From positions 2,003,604 to 2,067,603 of the forward strand of contig NZ_GL397214.1 of NCBI RefSeq assembly GCF_000146675.1: 64,000 nucleotides of DNA, in the 5' to 3' direction. Shown here in pieces: positions 52,451 through 62,445 of the stretch. This DNA is from Hoylesella marshii DSM 16973 = JCM 13450. GTDB lineage: Bacteria > Bacteroidota > Bacteroidia > Bacteroidales > Bacteroidaceae. Every line of letters starts with the position of its first letter. The stretch's first letter is position 1. Position numbers and translations under genes: made by a program. The notes under the pieces are model-generated. The model had not been told where the DNA came from. It did not search any database and saw nothing but the letters and a program-made list of their open reading frames with translations.

Positions 52451-53611
52451 TTATTTGCGCAGTTCGATGCGGAATGTCGTGCCGTGTCCGGGGGCGGAAC
52501 TCTTCACGAAAATACGCCCTCGGTGATATTCCTCCACGATGCGGCGTGCCAGTGACAACCCCAATCCCCAGCCGCGGGGTTTCGTGGTAAACCCGGGACG
52601 GAATACATTGCGAAGGTCTTTCTTCCGAATGCCTCGGCCGGTATCTTCCACCTCCACCACCACGCGGTGCGCCTGTTCTTCGGCCATAAGCGTCAATCGC
52701 CCTGCGCCATTCATGGCATCAACGGCATTCTTGCATAAGTTTTCTACGACCCACTCAAACAACGACGCATTGAGCGGTACGATGATTTCCGAGGTATGAA
52801 AGTGGCACGTCACGGTGATACCCGCGGGCATCCGTCGCTCCATGTAGTCGGCTGCGTTGCGCAAGAGGCCATTTAAGTCGGTCGGCACCGGCTCGGGAAT
52901 CGACCCTATCTTGGAAAATCGGTCAGCCACCAACTGCAGCCGTCTCACGTCGTGCTCCATCTCTCCGATGAGCGTATCGTCGGGGTAATTCTCTTTCAAT
53001 ATCTCCGTCCATGCCATCAGGCTCGATATCGGCGTGCCAAGTTGGTGCGCAGTCTCTTTCGACAGCCCCACCCATACCCGATTTTGTTCCGCACGTTTCG
53101 AGGCAAGTAACGCAAAGAGCGCCACACCAAGGAACGGTAATACCACGGCAAGTTGCACGTAAGGGTAGAGCGCCAAGCGGCGGAGCATGAGCGAATCGTC
53201 ATAACAAACGTCGATGAACGCATGGTCTGAGCCGTCGATGTGCAGGCGTATGTATCGCCCTTCGTCGCGCAGCCGTCGGCCACGTTCGGATAGCATACTG
53301 TTTTTTGTACGTCGGTTGTTGCCGTCGGCCTCAATGTTGCGGTAGGTGAGTACCGAGCCGTGGTTGTCGAGCACGATAACGGGTATCGTGTGGTTGCTGT
53401 TCAATACCTTTAAGACTAAGCTCAAATCGGTAGTCTCGTCGGCTTTATTCAGTGCATTCATCGCCTCCGCCCACACCTCCATCTTGCTGCGCTCCTCACG
53501 CTCCATATCGCGAATCAGGTAGTGTGACACCACCAGCGACCCCGCAGCAATAACCACTGCCACTGCCAATAGCCCTATCTTTATGCGTCTGATTCTATCT
53601 GTCCATTGCAT
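52451..53611 (-). CDS. Membrane sensor histidine kinase
   Basis: A 386-residue two-component sensor. Two membrane segments (about 12-32 and 129-148) frame a ~95-residue periplasmic sensor domain. The kinase core has the H-box GLSKETAHQLGTPISSLMAW (phosphorylated His about 176), the N-box NLCKNAVDAM, the G1 box DTGRGI and the G2 box GWGLGLSLARRI. The HQLGTP form of the H-box is typical of a Bacteroidota group. No response regulator is adjacent, so it is an orphan here. The start is the ATG at 53611, since the longer frame would need a TTG at 53626. The cca gene diverges 230 bases away. Confidence 0.88.
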   Translation of the reverse strand: MQWTDRIRRIKIGLLAVAVVIAAGSLVVSHYLIRDMEREERSKMEVWAEAMNALNKADETTDLSLVLKVLNSNHTIPVIVLDNHGSVLTYRNIEADGNNRRTKNSMLSERGRRLRDEGRYIRLHIDGSDHAFIDVCYDDSLMLRRLALYPYVQLAVVLPFLGVALFALLASKRAEQNRVWVGLSKETAHQLGTPISSLMAWTEILKENYPDDTLIGEMEHDVRRLQLVADRFSKIGSIPEPVPTDLNGLLRNAADYMERRMPAGITVTCHFHTSEIIVPLNASLFEWVVENLCKNAVDAMNGAGRLTLMAEEQAHRVVVEVEDTGRGIRKKDLRNVFRPGFTTKPRGWGLGLSLARRIVEEYHRGRIFVKSSAPGHGTTFRIELRK

Positions 53612-53713
53612 GCTTATGCAACGCAAAATATCCTGTTATATTGTCCTCCCGCTTCTCCGAGGCTTCCCTTTCAAAGGCATCGCCCCAAAAAGGCAACCTC
53701 TGCTTGGTGTTTA

Positions 53714-53768
53714 CAACAAAATAGAGTGCTGTAGGCGCGTAAGGCATCAGCTCGGCGCACAACACTGA
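53714..53768 (+). repeat. Single R3-like unit
   Basis: AGAGTGCTGTAGGCGCGTAA followed by a GCATCAGC run resembles the 5' half of an R3 66-bp unit (compare 11131-11170). Located between the divergent histidine kinase and cca genes. Confidence 0.5.
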
Positions 53769-53809
53769 GCCTTTTCCAAGAATCGTTCGCATTTTACCCG
53801 AGTTTTCCT

Positions 53810-53817
53810 TACCTTTG
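53810..53817 (+). promoter_or_regulatory. -7 box of the tRNA nucleotidyltransferase gene
   Basis: TACCTTTG, 23 bases before the start at 53841. No TTTG at the -33 position. Confidence 0.5.
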
Positions 53818-53840
53818 CAACACGAAATGAAAGTATAATA

Positions 53841-55265
53841 ATGAAGATATTCTCCAACCCAGAACTAACAACCCTCCTCGACCAAAACATTTTTCATCGG
53901 ATTTCGGAAGCGGCAGACGACTTACAGTTAGAATGCTACGTTGTGGGTGGCTACGTGCGCGATTTGTTTCTCGAACGTCCCTCCAATGATATTGATGTCG
54001 TGGTGGTGGGTAGCGGCATTAAGGTGGCCGACAGGTTGAAACAACTGTTGGGGCGCAAGGCACATCTATCGGTATTCAAACGTTTCGGCACAGCACAAGT
54101 AAAATATCGCGACATAGAGATTGAGTTTGTGGGAGCGCGTCGGGAGAGTTACAGCCATGATTCGCGGAAGCCCATTGTGGAAGATGGAACTTTAGAAGAC
54201 GACCAATGCCGTCGGGATTTCACTATCAATGCTTTGGCCGTGTGCCTGAACCGAGAGCGTTTCGGTCAACTCATAGACCCCTTCGACGGCATTGCCGATA
54301 TGGAAGACGGCATCATCCGCACGCCACTCGACCCCGATGTGACATTCTCCGACGACCCCCTGCGCATGATGCGTTGCGTAAGATTTGCTACACAACTCCA
54401 TTTCTTCATAGAAGATGAAACCTTTGAGGCACTTGTGCGCAATACCGACCGATTGAAGATAGTGAGCGGTGAACGTATTGTCGACGAACTTCATAAAATC
54501 ATGATGACACGCACGCCGAGCAAAGGCTTCGTAGACCTCCACCGCACCGGTCTGCTTCCCCTCATCATGCCCGAGCTCTGCGCCATGGATATGGTGGAAA
54601 CCCGCAATGGAAAAGCACACAAAAACAACTTTTACCATTCGCTCGAGGTGCTCGACAACATCTGCAAAACTACCGACAACCTCTGGCTTCGATGGGCTGC
54701 ACTGCTACACGATATAGGTAAACCCAAGAGCAAACGGTGGGACAATACGTCAGGATGGACTTTCCACAACCACAACTACATAGGTGCGAAAATGCTGCCT
54801 CAAATATTTAAGAGGATGAAGTTGCCGATGGATGCAAAAATGAAGTATGTGCAAAAGATGGTAGACTTGCACATGCGCCCCATCGTGATAGCCGACGACA
54901 TCGTGACAGATAGTGCTGTGAGACGACTTGTAAACGATGCCGGCGATGATATAGACGACCTCATGACCCTTTGCGAAGCCGATATTACCAGTAAGAATGC
55001 CATACGCAAGCAGCGGTTTTTAGAGAATTTCCGTATTGTGAGAGAGAAGATTGCCGACTTGAAAGAGAAAGATTATAAACGACTGTTGCAACCCGTGATA
55101 GACGGCAACGAGATTATGGAAATGTTTCATCTCAGACCATCTCGCGAAGTCGGCATATTGAAAAAGGCACTGAAGGAGGCCGTACTCGACAACACGGTGC
55201 CCAACGAACGCGAACCACTGATGCAATTGCTTCTGACAAAAGCAAAAGCGATGGGGTTGGCATAG
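53841..55265 (+). CDS. cca: CCA tRNA nucleotidyltransferase with HD domain
   Basis: Adds or repairs the CCA 3' end of tRNAs; needed here because the tRNA-Gln gene does not encode CCA. The 474 residues have the class II nucleotidyltransferase head CYVVGGYVRDLFLERPSNDIDVVVVG (metal ligands in DID, about residue 50), RRDFTINALAV, and the neck/body with DDPLRMMRCVRFA. A C-terminal HD phosphohydrolase domain follows (RWAALLHDIGKPKSKRWD, then HNHNYIGA). Poly(A) polymerase shares this fold; the strings fit the bacterial CCA/poly(A) family in Bacteroidota, so CCA addition is the likeliest role. Confidence 0.88.
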   Translation: MKIFSNPELTTLLDQNIFHRISEAADDLQLECYVVGGYVRDLFLERPSNDIDVVVVGSGIKVADRLKQLLGRKAHLSVFKRFGTAQVKYRDIEIEFVGARRESYSHDSRKPIVEDGTLEDDQCRRDFTINALAVCLNRERFGQLIDPFDGIADMEDGIIRTPLDPDVTFSDDPLRMMRCVRFATQLHFFIEDETFEALVRNTDRLKIVSGERIVDELHKIMMTRTPSKGFVDLHRTGLLPLIMPELCAMDMVETRNGKAHKNNFYHSLEVLDNICKTTDNLWLRWAALLHDIGKPKSKRWDNTSGWTFHNHNYIGAKMLPQIFKRMKLPMDAKMKYVQKMVDLHMRPIVIADDIVTDSAVRRLVNDAGDDIDDLMTLCEADITSKNAIRKQRFLENFRIVREKIADLKEKDYKRLLQPVIDGNEIMEMFHLRPSREVGILKKALKEAVLDNTVPNEREPLMQLLLTKAKAMGLA

Positions 55266-55409
55266 GCCGGATAATGGGGCTTTTATGGCAAGTCAAACGC
55301 ATATTGCAGTGAAAGAAGCACATTGGGATGCTACCGTGGCAAGCTGTGTATTTAAAATAATTATTGTTAAAAAGATATTTACAGAAGTACCATTTGCAGG
55401 ATTATAGCG

Positions 55410-55417
55410 TATCTTTG
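55410..55417 (+). promoter_or_regulatory. -7 box of the RND pump operon
   Basis: TATCTTTG, giving a predicted leader of about 125 bases before the adaptor gene. TTTG at 55393 is too close for a normal -33. No obvious operator repeat is seen in the leader. Confidence 0.45.
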
Positions 55418-55548
55418 CAACCTAAAACTAATGCAACTTTGCTAAGTTTTCTTTATGAATATCTGAGTGAGGGCGTTATCTATGGCACTTCGGCATTAAG
55501 GATATAAACGAGTATATATTAAGAAATAAATACATTAACTATATAGGT

Positions 55549-56742
55549 ATGAAAAGAAATCATTTTCTATTGATTGCGGCAACGGCTGCCATGGTGCTGG
55601 TCGGCTGCAACAACTCTAAACTCAACATGACGAACAATGAGTATCCTACCATGACAGTAGGTACACAAAACACGGATTTGCAAACAACCTATCCGGCTAC
55701 AATCAAGGGTGTGCAAGACGTGGAAATACGTCCGAAAGTATCAGGATTTATCACAAAACTCAATGTTCATGAAGGGCAGTACGTGAAAGCAGGGCAAGTG
55801 CTCTTCGTGATTGATAACGTTACCTATCAGGCTGCTGTACGTCAGGCACGCGCTGCAGTCAATTCGGCAAAGTCACAATTGAACACAGCCAAACTTACCT
55901 ATGATAACAGTCAGAAACTATATGCTAAGAACGTGATAGGTTCTTACGAGCTGGAAAGCGCAAAAAACACCTATCAAACAGCGCAGGCAGCCGTAGCACA
56001 GGCACAGGCCAACTATTTGTCGGCTAAACAGAATTTAGACTTTTGCTATGTCGTCAGCCCAGCCAACGGCTATATAGGTAGTTTGCCTTATAAGGTGGGA
56101 GCACTTGTGAGTAGCGCCATTGCCACTCCGTTGACCACCGTTTCAAACACGAGTTCTATGGAAATCTATTTCTCAATGACGGAGAAAGACATCCTTGCAC
56201 TGACAAAAGCCGACGGCGGCATTGGTACGGCAATAGAGAAATATCCGCCCGTTAAACTGCAATTGGCAGATGGAACGATATATCCACACGAGGGAAAGGT
56301 GACGAAAGCAAGTGGCGTTATTGATGCCACCACAGGTTCGGTGTCGATGATTGCACGTTTCCCCAACCCCGAACACTTGCTGAAAAGCGGTGCATCAGGC
56401 ACCATTATCGTACCCCGCATCAACAACCATGCGATTGTGATTCCACAGAATGCCACCACAGAGGTACAGAACAAGATATTCGTTTATGTAGTGGGTGGCA
56501 ACAACAAGGTAAAATATACCGAAATCACCGTGGATGAACAAAACGATGGAAAGAACTACGTGGTGACGGGGGGACTGAAAGTAGGCGATAAAATCGTGAC
56601 CAAGGGACTGACCACGCTGAATGATGACATGGAAATTAAGCCTATTACTGAGGCACAGTACGAGGAAAATATCAAAAAAGCGGCCAAACTTGCCGAGAAA
56701 CAAGGTACAAGTAAAGGCTTTATTGATGCCATGAAGAAATAA
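55549..56742 (+). CDS. RND efflux periplasmic adaptor lipoprotein
   Basis: A 397-residue membrane-fusion protein of an AcrAB-TolC-type pump. Lipobox VLVGC (cysteine about residue 20) anchors it to the inner membrane. The first lipoyl half is in VEIRPKVSGFITKLNVHEGQYVKAGQVLFVI, the helical hairpin (about 95-165) is rich in Ala, Gln and Lys, and the second lipoyl half is in FCYVVSPANGYIGSLPYKVG. The beta-barrel and membrane-proximal domains follow. 38 bases separate it from the RND pump gene; adaptor-pump-outer membrane factor is the standard order. Confidence 0.92.
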   Translation: MKRNHFLLIAATAAMVLVGCNNSKLNMTNNEYPTMTVGTQNTDLQTTYPATIKGVQDVEIRPKVSGFITKLNVHEGQYVKAGQVLFVIDNVTYQAAVRQARAAVNSAKSQLNTAKLTYDNSQKLYAKNVIGSYELESAKNTYQTAQAAVAQAQANYLSAKQNLDFCYVVSPANGYIGSLPYKVGALVSSAIATPLTTVSNTSSMEIYFSMTEKDILALTKADGGIGTAIEKYPPVKLQLADGTIYPHEGKVTKASGVIDATTGSVSMIARFPNPEHLLKSGASGTIIVPRINNHAIVIPQNATTEVQNKIFVYVVGGNNKVKYTEITVDEQNDGKNYVVTGGLKVGDKIVTKGLTTLNDDMEIKPITEAQYEENIKKAAKLAEKQGTSKGFIDAMKK

Positions 56743-56780
56743 TCCCATCATTATAGAAATTGTTTAAACGACAATAGAAT

Positions 56781-59700
56781 ATGACATTTACAAGATTTAT
56801 AGAACGCCCGGTGCTATCGACGGTTATCTCCGTATTCCTCGTATTACTGGGTTTGATAGGGCTGGTGTCGCTACCTATCGAGCAGTATCCCGACATCGCT
56901 CCTCCCACTATTTCCGTATCTACCTCCTATACCGGTGCCGATGCACAGACAGTGCTTAACTCGGTGATTACCCCTTTGGAGGAGAGTATCAACGGTGTGG
57001 AGAATATGACGTACATGACTTCTTCGGCTACCAATGACGGATTTGCGCAGATTACAGTGTATTTCAAGCAGGGAACAGACCCTAATATGGCGGCTGTAAA
57101 CGTGCAGAACCGCGTGTCACAGGCGACTTCTCTACTACCGTCGGAAGTAACGCAAGTAGGTGTAACCACTTCTAAACGCCAATCAAGTAATGTGATTATG
57201 TACTCGCTCACTACCGAAGACGGGCGTTACGACTCGGAATTTATTACCAACTACAATGCTATCAATATCGTACCGGCGTTGAAACGGGTACAGGGTGTGG
57301 GCAACGTACAGGTTTTCAGTATGAGTACCTATTCTATGCGTATTTGGCTGAAACCCGACAAGATGAAGCAATACGGACTTATTCCGAGCGACATCCGTGC
57401 CGCACTGGCTGACCAGAACATCGAGGCCGCTCCGGGTAAGTTCGGCGAACAGAGCGATGTGAGCTTTGAATACGTGATGCGCTATAAGGGACGTTTGAAG
57501 ACTCCTAAAGAGTATGAAGACATTATCATCAGCAATTCTACCAACGGACAAACATTACATTTGCGCGATGTAGCTAAAATAGAGCTAGGTGGACTTGGCT
57601 ATTCCGTAGGGCAGAGAAACAACAACCAGCCCTCGGATATGGGCATGGTACAGCAGATAGCAGGTTCTAATGCCAATGAAATAGCCAAGGGTGTAAAGCA
57701 AGTATTGGAGGAGCAGGCCAAGTCATTCCCCCCAGGCTTAGAATATAAGATTAATTATGACGCAACCGAATTTCTATACGCTTCTATCGAAGAAGTATTG
57801 ATGACATTGGCCATTACGTTTATTCTTGTATTCATCGTGGTATACATTTTCCTGCAAGACTTCCGTTCCACGTTGATACCGTTGATTGCCGTACCGGTGT
57901 CGCTGATAGGCACATTCCTCTTCTTATGGATATTCGGTTTCTCTATCAACCTACTCACACTCTCGGCATTGCTGCTGGCCATTGCCATTGTGGTGGATGA
58001 CGCCATTGTCGTTGTGGAAGCAGTGCATGCCAAATTAGATTTAGGGTATAAGAGTGCTAAGCTGGCATCTACCGATGCGATGAATGAAATATCGGGTGCC
58101 ATTATCTCCATTACCCTTGTGATGTCGGCCGTATTCATCCCCGTATCGTTTATCAGCGGTACCAGCGGTACATTCTATCGCGAATTCGGTATCACCATGG
58201 CCGTGTCTATTGTGATTTCGGCTATCAACGCCCTTACACTGTCGCCAGCACTCTGCGCCATCCTATTAAAACCACACGATGCGGAGGGACATGAACGGCA
58301 CATGAGCTACGTTGACAGATTCCATACGGCATTCAACACCTCATTTAATAAAATGTTGGATAAATATAAGAAAGGTGTGGAGAATATCATCGGGCATCGT
58401 ATCATTACTATTACTTGCGTGGTCGTAGGTATTGCAGTACTGGTTTTCACCATGAACACCACGAAGACGGGTCTTGTGCCTGATGAAGATACCGGTGTAT
58501 TGTTCGTGACGGTTTCTCTGCCACCCGCAACCAGTCAGGAGGAGACGCAGAAAGTAACCGACCAAATAGATGCCATGCTGGCCCATAACCCCGCTATCCA
58601 AAGCAGACAACAGATTGTAGGTTTCAACTTTATTGCCGGTCAGGGATCTGACCAAGCTACGTTTATCGTGAAGTTAAAGTCCTTTGAAGAACGACCCAGC
58701 GGCTTCTTCCACAAGCTGGCCGGACTGTGGGAGGGCGACGGTATCATGCGCTTCTTCGTAGATTCAAAGAGCAACATGGCCGTACTCGGTATGATATACA
58801 AGCAGATATCTACCATCAAGGGTGCCCAGATATTGGCATTCGGACCTCCGATGATACCGGGCTTCAGCGCAGCCAACGGTCTCACTTTCTCCATGCAGGA
58901 CAAGACAGGTGGTTCATTGGATAAATTCTTCCAAGTAACGCAAGACTACCTAAAAGCGCTCAACGAACGCCCGGAGATACAACGGGCGATGACCTCTTAC
59001 AACCCCAACTACCCACAATACATGGTAGATGTGGATGTAGCCAAATGTAAACAGAGCGGCATCGGGCCATCTACGGTACTGTCTACCTTGCAGGGATACT
59101 ATGGTGGTCTGTATGCTTCGAACTTCAACTCTTACGGTAAATTGTATCGTGTGATGATACAGGGCGATGTGGCTAGCCGCATGCGACCGGGTGACCTCAC
59201 AAATATCTATGTGCGTACCAACGCCGGCATGGTGCCCATATCGGAATACTGTACGTTGAAGCGCGTCTACGGGCCTGCCAATGTGAACCGTTTCAACCTC
59301 TTTACCAGCATTAGTGTAAATGCCACGGTTGCCGACGGCTATTCATCCGGCGATGCTATTAAGGCCGTTGAGGAAGTAGCCCAACAGACATTGCCTGCCG
59401 GTTATGGTTACGATTTCTCGGGTCTTACCCGTTCGGAACAAGAATCGAGCAATACTACCGGTCTTATCTTCGCCATGTGTATTGTCTTCGTATATCTTAT
59501 CCTGTCAGCACAGTATGAGAGTTACCTGCTGCCACTGTCTGTCATTCTCTCATTACCATTCGGTTTGGCCGGTGCATTCGTGTTCACTCAACTCTTCGGG
59601 CATCAGAACGACATCTACATGCAGATTGCGCTCATTATGCTTATCGGACTGTTGGCCAAGAATGCCATCCTTATCGTAGAGTTCGCTTTGGAACGTCGGC

Positions 59701-60041
59701 GCACAGGCATGGCCATTAAGTACAGTGCTATCCTCGGTGCTACAGCTCGTCTGCGTCCCATTCTGATGACCGGTTTGGCCATGGTTATCGGTCTGCTACC
59801 GATGATGTTTGCCAGCGGTGTGGGTAAGAATGGAAACCAAACATTAGGAGCGGCAGCTGTGGGCGGTATGCTTATCGGTATGGTATTGCAAATATTCATT
59901 GTACCGGCACTGTTTGTCATCTTCCAATACTTACAGGAGAAGATAAAGCCTATCGAATTCGACGATGAAGAGAATCCGGAAGTAACGGCCGAGTTGCAGC
60001 AATATGCACATCGTTCCACCACACATAAAACAGATGAGTAA
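56781..60041 (+). CDS. RND multidrug efflux pump (HAE1 family)
   Basis: A 1086-residue proton-driven inner-membrane pump of the AcrB family. The N terminus MTFTRFIERPVLSTVISVFL and the following SLPIEQYPDIAPPTISVSTSYTGADAQTV are diagnostic. Twelve membrane segments in two repeats are readable, with the proton-relay aspartates in AIAIVVDDAIVVVEAVHAK (TM4, about residue 405) and the matching TM10 in MLIGLLAKNAILIVEFA. Likely substrates are antibiotics, dyes, bile salts or detergents, by family. Its stop overlaps the next gene's start by 8 bases. Confidence 0.95.
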   Translation: MTFTRFIERPVLSTVISVFLVLLGLIGLVSLPIEQYPDIAPPTISVSTSYTGADAQTVLNSVITPLEESINGVENMTYMTSSATNDGFAQITVYFKQGTDPNMAAVNVQNRVSQATSLLPSEVTQVGVTTSKRQSSNVIMYSLTTEDGRYDSEFITNYNAINIVPALKRVQGVGNVQVFSMSTYSMRIWLKPDKMKQYGLIPSDIRAALADQNIEAAPGKFGEQSDVSFEYVMRYKGRLKTPKEYEDIIISNSTNGQTLHLRDVAKIELGGLGYSVGQRNNNQPSDMGMVQQIAGSNANEIAKGVKQVLEEQAKSFPPGLEYKINYDATEFLYASIEEVLMTLAITFILVFIVVYIFLQDFRSTLIPLIAVPVSLIGTFLFLWIFGFSINLLTLSALLLAIAIVVDDAIVVVEAVHAKLDLGYKSAKLASTDAMNEISGAIISITLVMSAVFIPVSFISGTSGTFYREFGITMAVSIVISAINALTLSPALCAILLKPHDAEGHERHMSYVDRFHTAFNTSFNKMLDKYKKGVENIIGHRIITITCVVVGIAVLVFTMNTTKTGLVPDEDTGVLFVTVSLPPATSQEETQKVTDQIDAMLAHNPAIQSRQQIVGFNFIAGQGSDQATFIVKLKSFEERPSGFFHKLAGLWEGDGIMRFFVDSKSNMAVLGMIYKQISTIKGAQILAFGPPMIPGFSAANGLTFSMQDKTGGSLDKFFQVTQDYLKALNERPEIQRAMTSYNPNYPQYMVDVDVAKCKQSGIGPSTVLSTLQGYYGGLYASNFNSYGKLYRVMIQGDVASRMRPGDLTNIYVRTNAGMVPISEYCTLKRVYGPANVNRFNLFTSISVNATVADGYSSGDAIKAVEEVAQQTLPAGYGYDFSGLTRSEQESSNTTGLIFAMCIVFVYLILSAQYESYLLPLSVILSLPFGLAGAFVFTQLFGHQNDIYMQIALIMLIGLLAKNAILIVEFALERRRTGMAIKYSAILGATARLRPILMTGLAMVIGLLPMMFASGVGKNGNQTLGAAAVGGMLIGMVLQIFIVPALFVIFQYLQEKIKPIEFDDEENPEVTAELQQYAHRSTTHKTDE

Positions 60042-61428
60042 CAAAGAGATGAAAAAGATAATGATCATTGTGTGCGCAACAGTCTTGATGAGCAGTTGCG
60101 GACTCTATAACAAATACCAACGCCCCGACGTAAACACGAAGGGACTTGTGCGCGACGTACAATCGGCTACGGATACACTCGTAGTAGCTGACACCGCGAG
60201 TTTCGGCAATATGCCTTGGCGTAGCGTCTTCACCGATCCGCAGCTACAGACACTCATTGACCGAGCACTCACCAGCAACACCAACCTGCTAAGTGCCGCC
60301 CTTAATGTGAAGATGGCAGAAAGTCAGTTGATGGCAGCCAAATTAGCTTTTGTTCCGTCGTTCACCTTTTCCCCACAAGGCACCATCGCATCGTGGGACG
60401 GTAACCCCGCCACAAAGACCTATTCCCTGCCCGTATCGGCGAGTTGGAGCGTAGACCTCTTCGGTAATCTGCTCTCGCAGAAGCGCAGTTCGCAGATGGC
60501 ACTCATGGCTACCCGCGACTATCAATTAGTAGTAAAAACAAAAGTTATTAGCAATGTGGCTAACATGTACTATACGTTGCTTATGCTCGACCGACAGCTC
60601 GCCATCGTCACCGATATGGAAAGCCTCACCAAGGATACATGGGAGATGATGAAGTTGCAAAAGGAATTGGGCGGCGCAAGAGAAACTGCCGTAGCAAGTG
60701 CCCAAGCCAACTACTACTCCGTACAGACACAGGCGGCCGACTTGCGTCGACAAATCCGCGAAACAGAGAACGCGCTCTCCCTCTTGCTGGCACAACCCGC
60801 ACAGAATATAGCCCGCGGCAAACTTGAAGAACAATCACTGCCATCGGAACTTTCTACGGGCGTAGCCGTCCACATGCTCAACAACCGCCCCGACGTACAC
60901 TACGCCGAGATGAGCTTGGCGCAGTGTTTCTACAACATACAAACAGCACGCAGCAGATTCTACCCCAATATCACCATCTCCGGAACGGGTGCCTTTACCA
61001 ACAACAGCGGCATGGGAATCGTGAATCCGGGTAAATGGCTACTCTCGGCAGTGGGGAGCTTGGTGCAACCCATCTTCCAACGCGGACAGATTATTGCCGG
61101 ACTGAAAGTGGCCAAGGCGCAATACGAGCAGGCCTACAACACATGGCAAAACGCGGTGCTGACGGCCGGCAGTGAAGTGAGCAACGCCCTCGTACTCTAC
61201 AACACCTCTCAGGAGAAGAGCCGCATAGAAGCACAACGCGTAGTCACCCTTGAAAAAAACGTGGACTACAACAAAGACCTCTTCCAGATGGGACGCAGTA
61301 CCTATTTCGAAGTCATCTCCGCCCAGCAGAACTTGCTCAACGCACGTCTCGCCAAAGTGTCCGACGACTTCACGAAGATGCAGGCAGTGGTCAACCTTTA
61401 CTATGCCTTGGGCGGCGGCACGAAATGA
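60034..61428 (+). CDS. TolC-like outer-membrane factor lipoprotein
   Basis: A 464-residue outer-membrane channel protein of the NodT/OprM type: lipobox MSSCGLYNKYQRP, then two homologous halves of the outer-membrane efflux domain (about 65-255 and 275-460), each with the long helices expected; LQTLIDRALTSNTNLLSAALNVKMAESQL marks the first half. The second half has NNRPDVHYAEMSLAQCFYNI, where the usual Arg-Pro-Asp is intact. The ATG at 60034 overlaps the pump gene's stop, implying coupling; an ATG at 60049 is also possible. lpxA follows after 49 bases. Confidence 0.92.
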   Translation: MSNKEMKKIMIIVCATVLMSSCGLYNKYQRPDVNTKGLVRDVQSATDTLVVADTASFGNMPWRSVFTDPQLQTLIDRALTSNTNLLSAALNVKMAESQLMAAKLAFVPSFTFSPQGTIASWDGNPATKTYSLPVSASWSVDLFGNLLSQKRSSQMALMATRDYQLVVKTKVISNVANMYYTLLMLDRQLAIVTDMESLTKDTWEMMKLQKELGGARETAVASAQANYYSVQTQAADLRRQIRETENALSLLLAQPAQNIARGKLEEQSLPSELSTGVAVHMLNNRPDVHYAEMSLAQCFYNIQTARSRFYPNITISGTGAFTNNSGMGIVNPGKWLLSAVGSLVQPIFQRGQIIAGLKVAKAQYEQAYNTWQNAVLTAGSEVSNALVLYNTSQEKSRIEAQRVVTLEKNVDYNKDLFQMGRSTYFEVISAQQNLLNARLAKVSDDFTKMQAVVNLYYALGGGTK

Positions 61429-61477
61429 GGCCTGCACCCACAACATATATCTCAACAACTCTAAATACCGTATCTAT

Positions 61478-62260
61478 ATGGCAAGCGAAATAAGCACAAA
61501 GGCAGAAATATCTCCCAATGCAAAGATAGGAGAGAACTGCAAAATATATCCTTTCGTCTACATCGAAGGCGACGTGGAAATAGGCGACAACTGCGTCATC
61601 TATCCCTTCGTAAGCATACTCGACGGCACACGCATGGGTGCCGACAACAAGGTGCACCAATGCTCTGTTATTGGTGCGATACCGCAAGACTTCGATTTCT
61701 GTGGCGAACATTCAGAAACCCTTATCGGCAAGGGCAATACCATACGCGAGAATGTGGTTGTCAACCGTGCTACCCATGCCGGAGGACAAACCGTTATCGG
61801 CAACGACAACTTCCTCATGGAGGGTGCCCACATCTCCCACGACACCAAGGTAGGCAACGGCTGCGTCTTCGGCTATGGTACCAAGATTGCCGGCGACTGT
61901 GAGATTGGCAACGGGGTTATCTTCTCCAGCAGTGTGATTGAGAATGCTCGCACACGCGTCGGCGAGCGTGCCATGATACAAGCCGGTACCACCTTCTCCA
62001 AAGATGTGCCGCCCTATGTCATCGCCGGTGGCAAGCCCATTGCCTATGGCGGCGTCAGCAGCACCCTGCTCCGCTCTTACGGCATAGCCGAAAAGACGTT
62101 AAACCACATTGCCAACGCCTACCGTTTGCTTTTCCACGGACAGAACAGTGTATTCGATTCTATCATACAGATAGAGCAACAAGTGCCGGACAGTCCTGAA
62201 ATAAGAAACATCATTGAGTTCCTAAAGCAGACCCGGCAAGGTATCATGACAAAGATGTGA
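61478..62260 (+). CDS. lpxA: UDP-N-acetylglucosamine O-acyltransferase
   Basis: First step of lipid A synthesis: moves a hydroxyacyl chain from ACP to the 3-OH of UDP-GlcNAc. The 260 residues have a left-handed beta helix made of hexapeptide repeats (ISPNAKIGENCKIYPFVYIEGDVEIGDNC and on), the catalytic histidine in EGAHISHDTKVG (about 114), the AGGKPIAYGGVSSTLLR turn, and a C-terminal helical domain. The length matches LpxA of E. coli (262). Since Bacteroidota lpxA usually lies with lpxC-fabZ, this copy beside a pump may be a second one. The start MASEISTKAEI at 61478 is chosen; the frame is open to 61250 inside the previous gene. Confidence 0.9.
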   Translation: MASEISTKAEISPNAKIGENCKIYPFVYIEGDVEIGDNCVIYPFVSILDGTRMGADNKVHQCSVIGAIPQDFDFCGEHSETLIGKGNTIRENVVVNRATHAGGQTVIGNDNFLMEGAHISHDTKVGNGCVFGYGTKIAGDCEIGNGVIFSSSVIENARTRVGERAMIQAGTTFSKDVPPYVIAGGKPIAYGGVSSTLLRSYGIAEKTLNHIANAYRLLFHGQNSVFDSIIQIEQQVPDSPEIRNIIEFLKQTRQGIMTKM

Positions 62261-62310
62261 CGCACAAAGCGTATGCAGGAAACCTCAGCTCCACAGGAGC
62301 GATGGATAAC

Positions 62311-62345
62311 AAACGGGGGCGAGCGGATAGCGCAGCCCCCGTTTT
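62311..62345 (+). terminator. Terminator after lpxA
   Basis: AAACGGGGGC (62311-62320) and GCCCCCGTTTT (62334-62344) pair over 10 bases with a 13-base loop. The second arm ends in a T run, 51 bases after the stop. Confidence 0.75.
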
Positions 62346-62370
62346 GATGTTCACAGCAAAATAAGAATAC

Positions 62371-62430
62371 AGGCAGGGATGGAGCTCGCAGGGCTTACAG
62401 TCCAAATAGGCTTATCCCGAATTCGCGTAT
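62371..62430 (-). repeat. R1 element, degenerate copy D
   Basis: Minus-strand ATACGCGAATTCGGGATAAG (62411-62430) followed by a GGACTGTAAGCCC segment matches the R1 left end for about 33 bases. The rest is decayed: a piece like AGGCAGGGTGTGAAGCTC occurs on the plus strand at 62371, and GCTGCGCTATC in the terminator at 62324-62336 recalls the R1 interior. No right end was found. Confidence 0.55.
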
Positions 62431-62445
62431 TATATTAAGGCCGTC

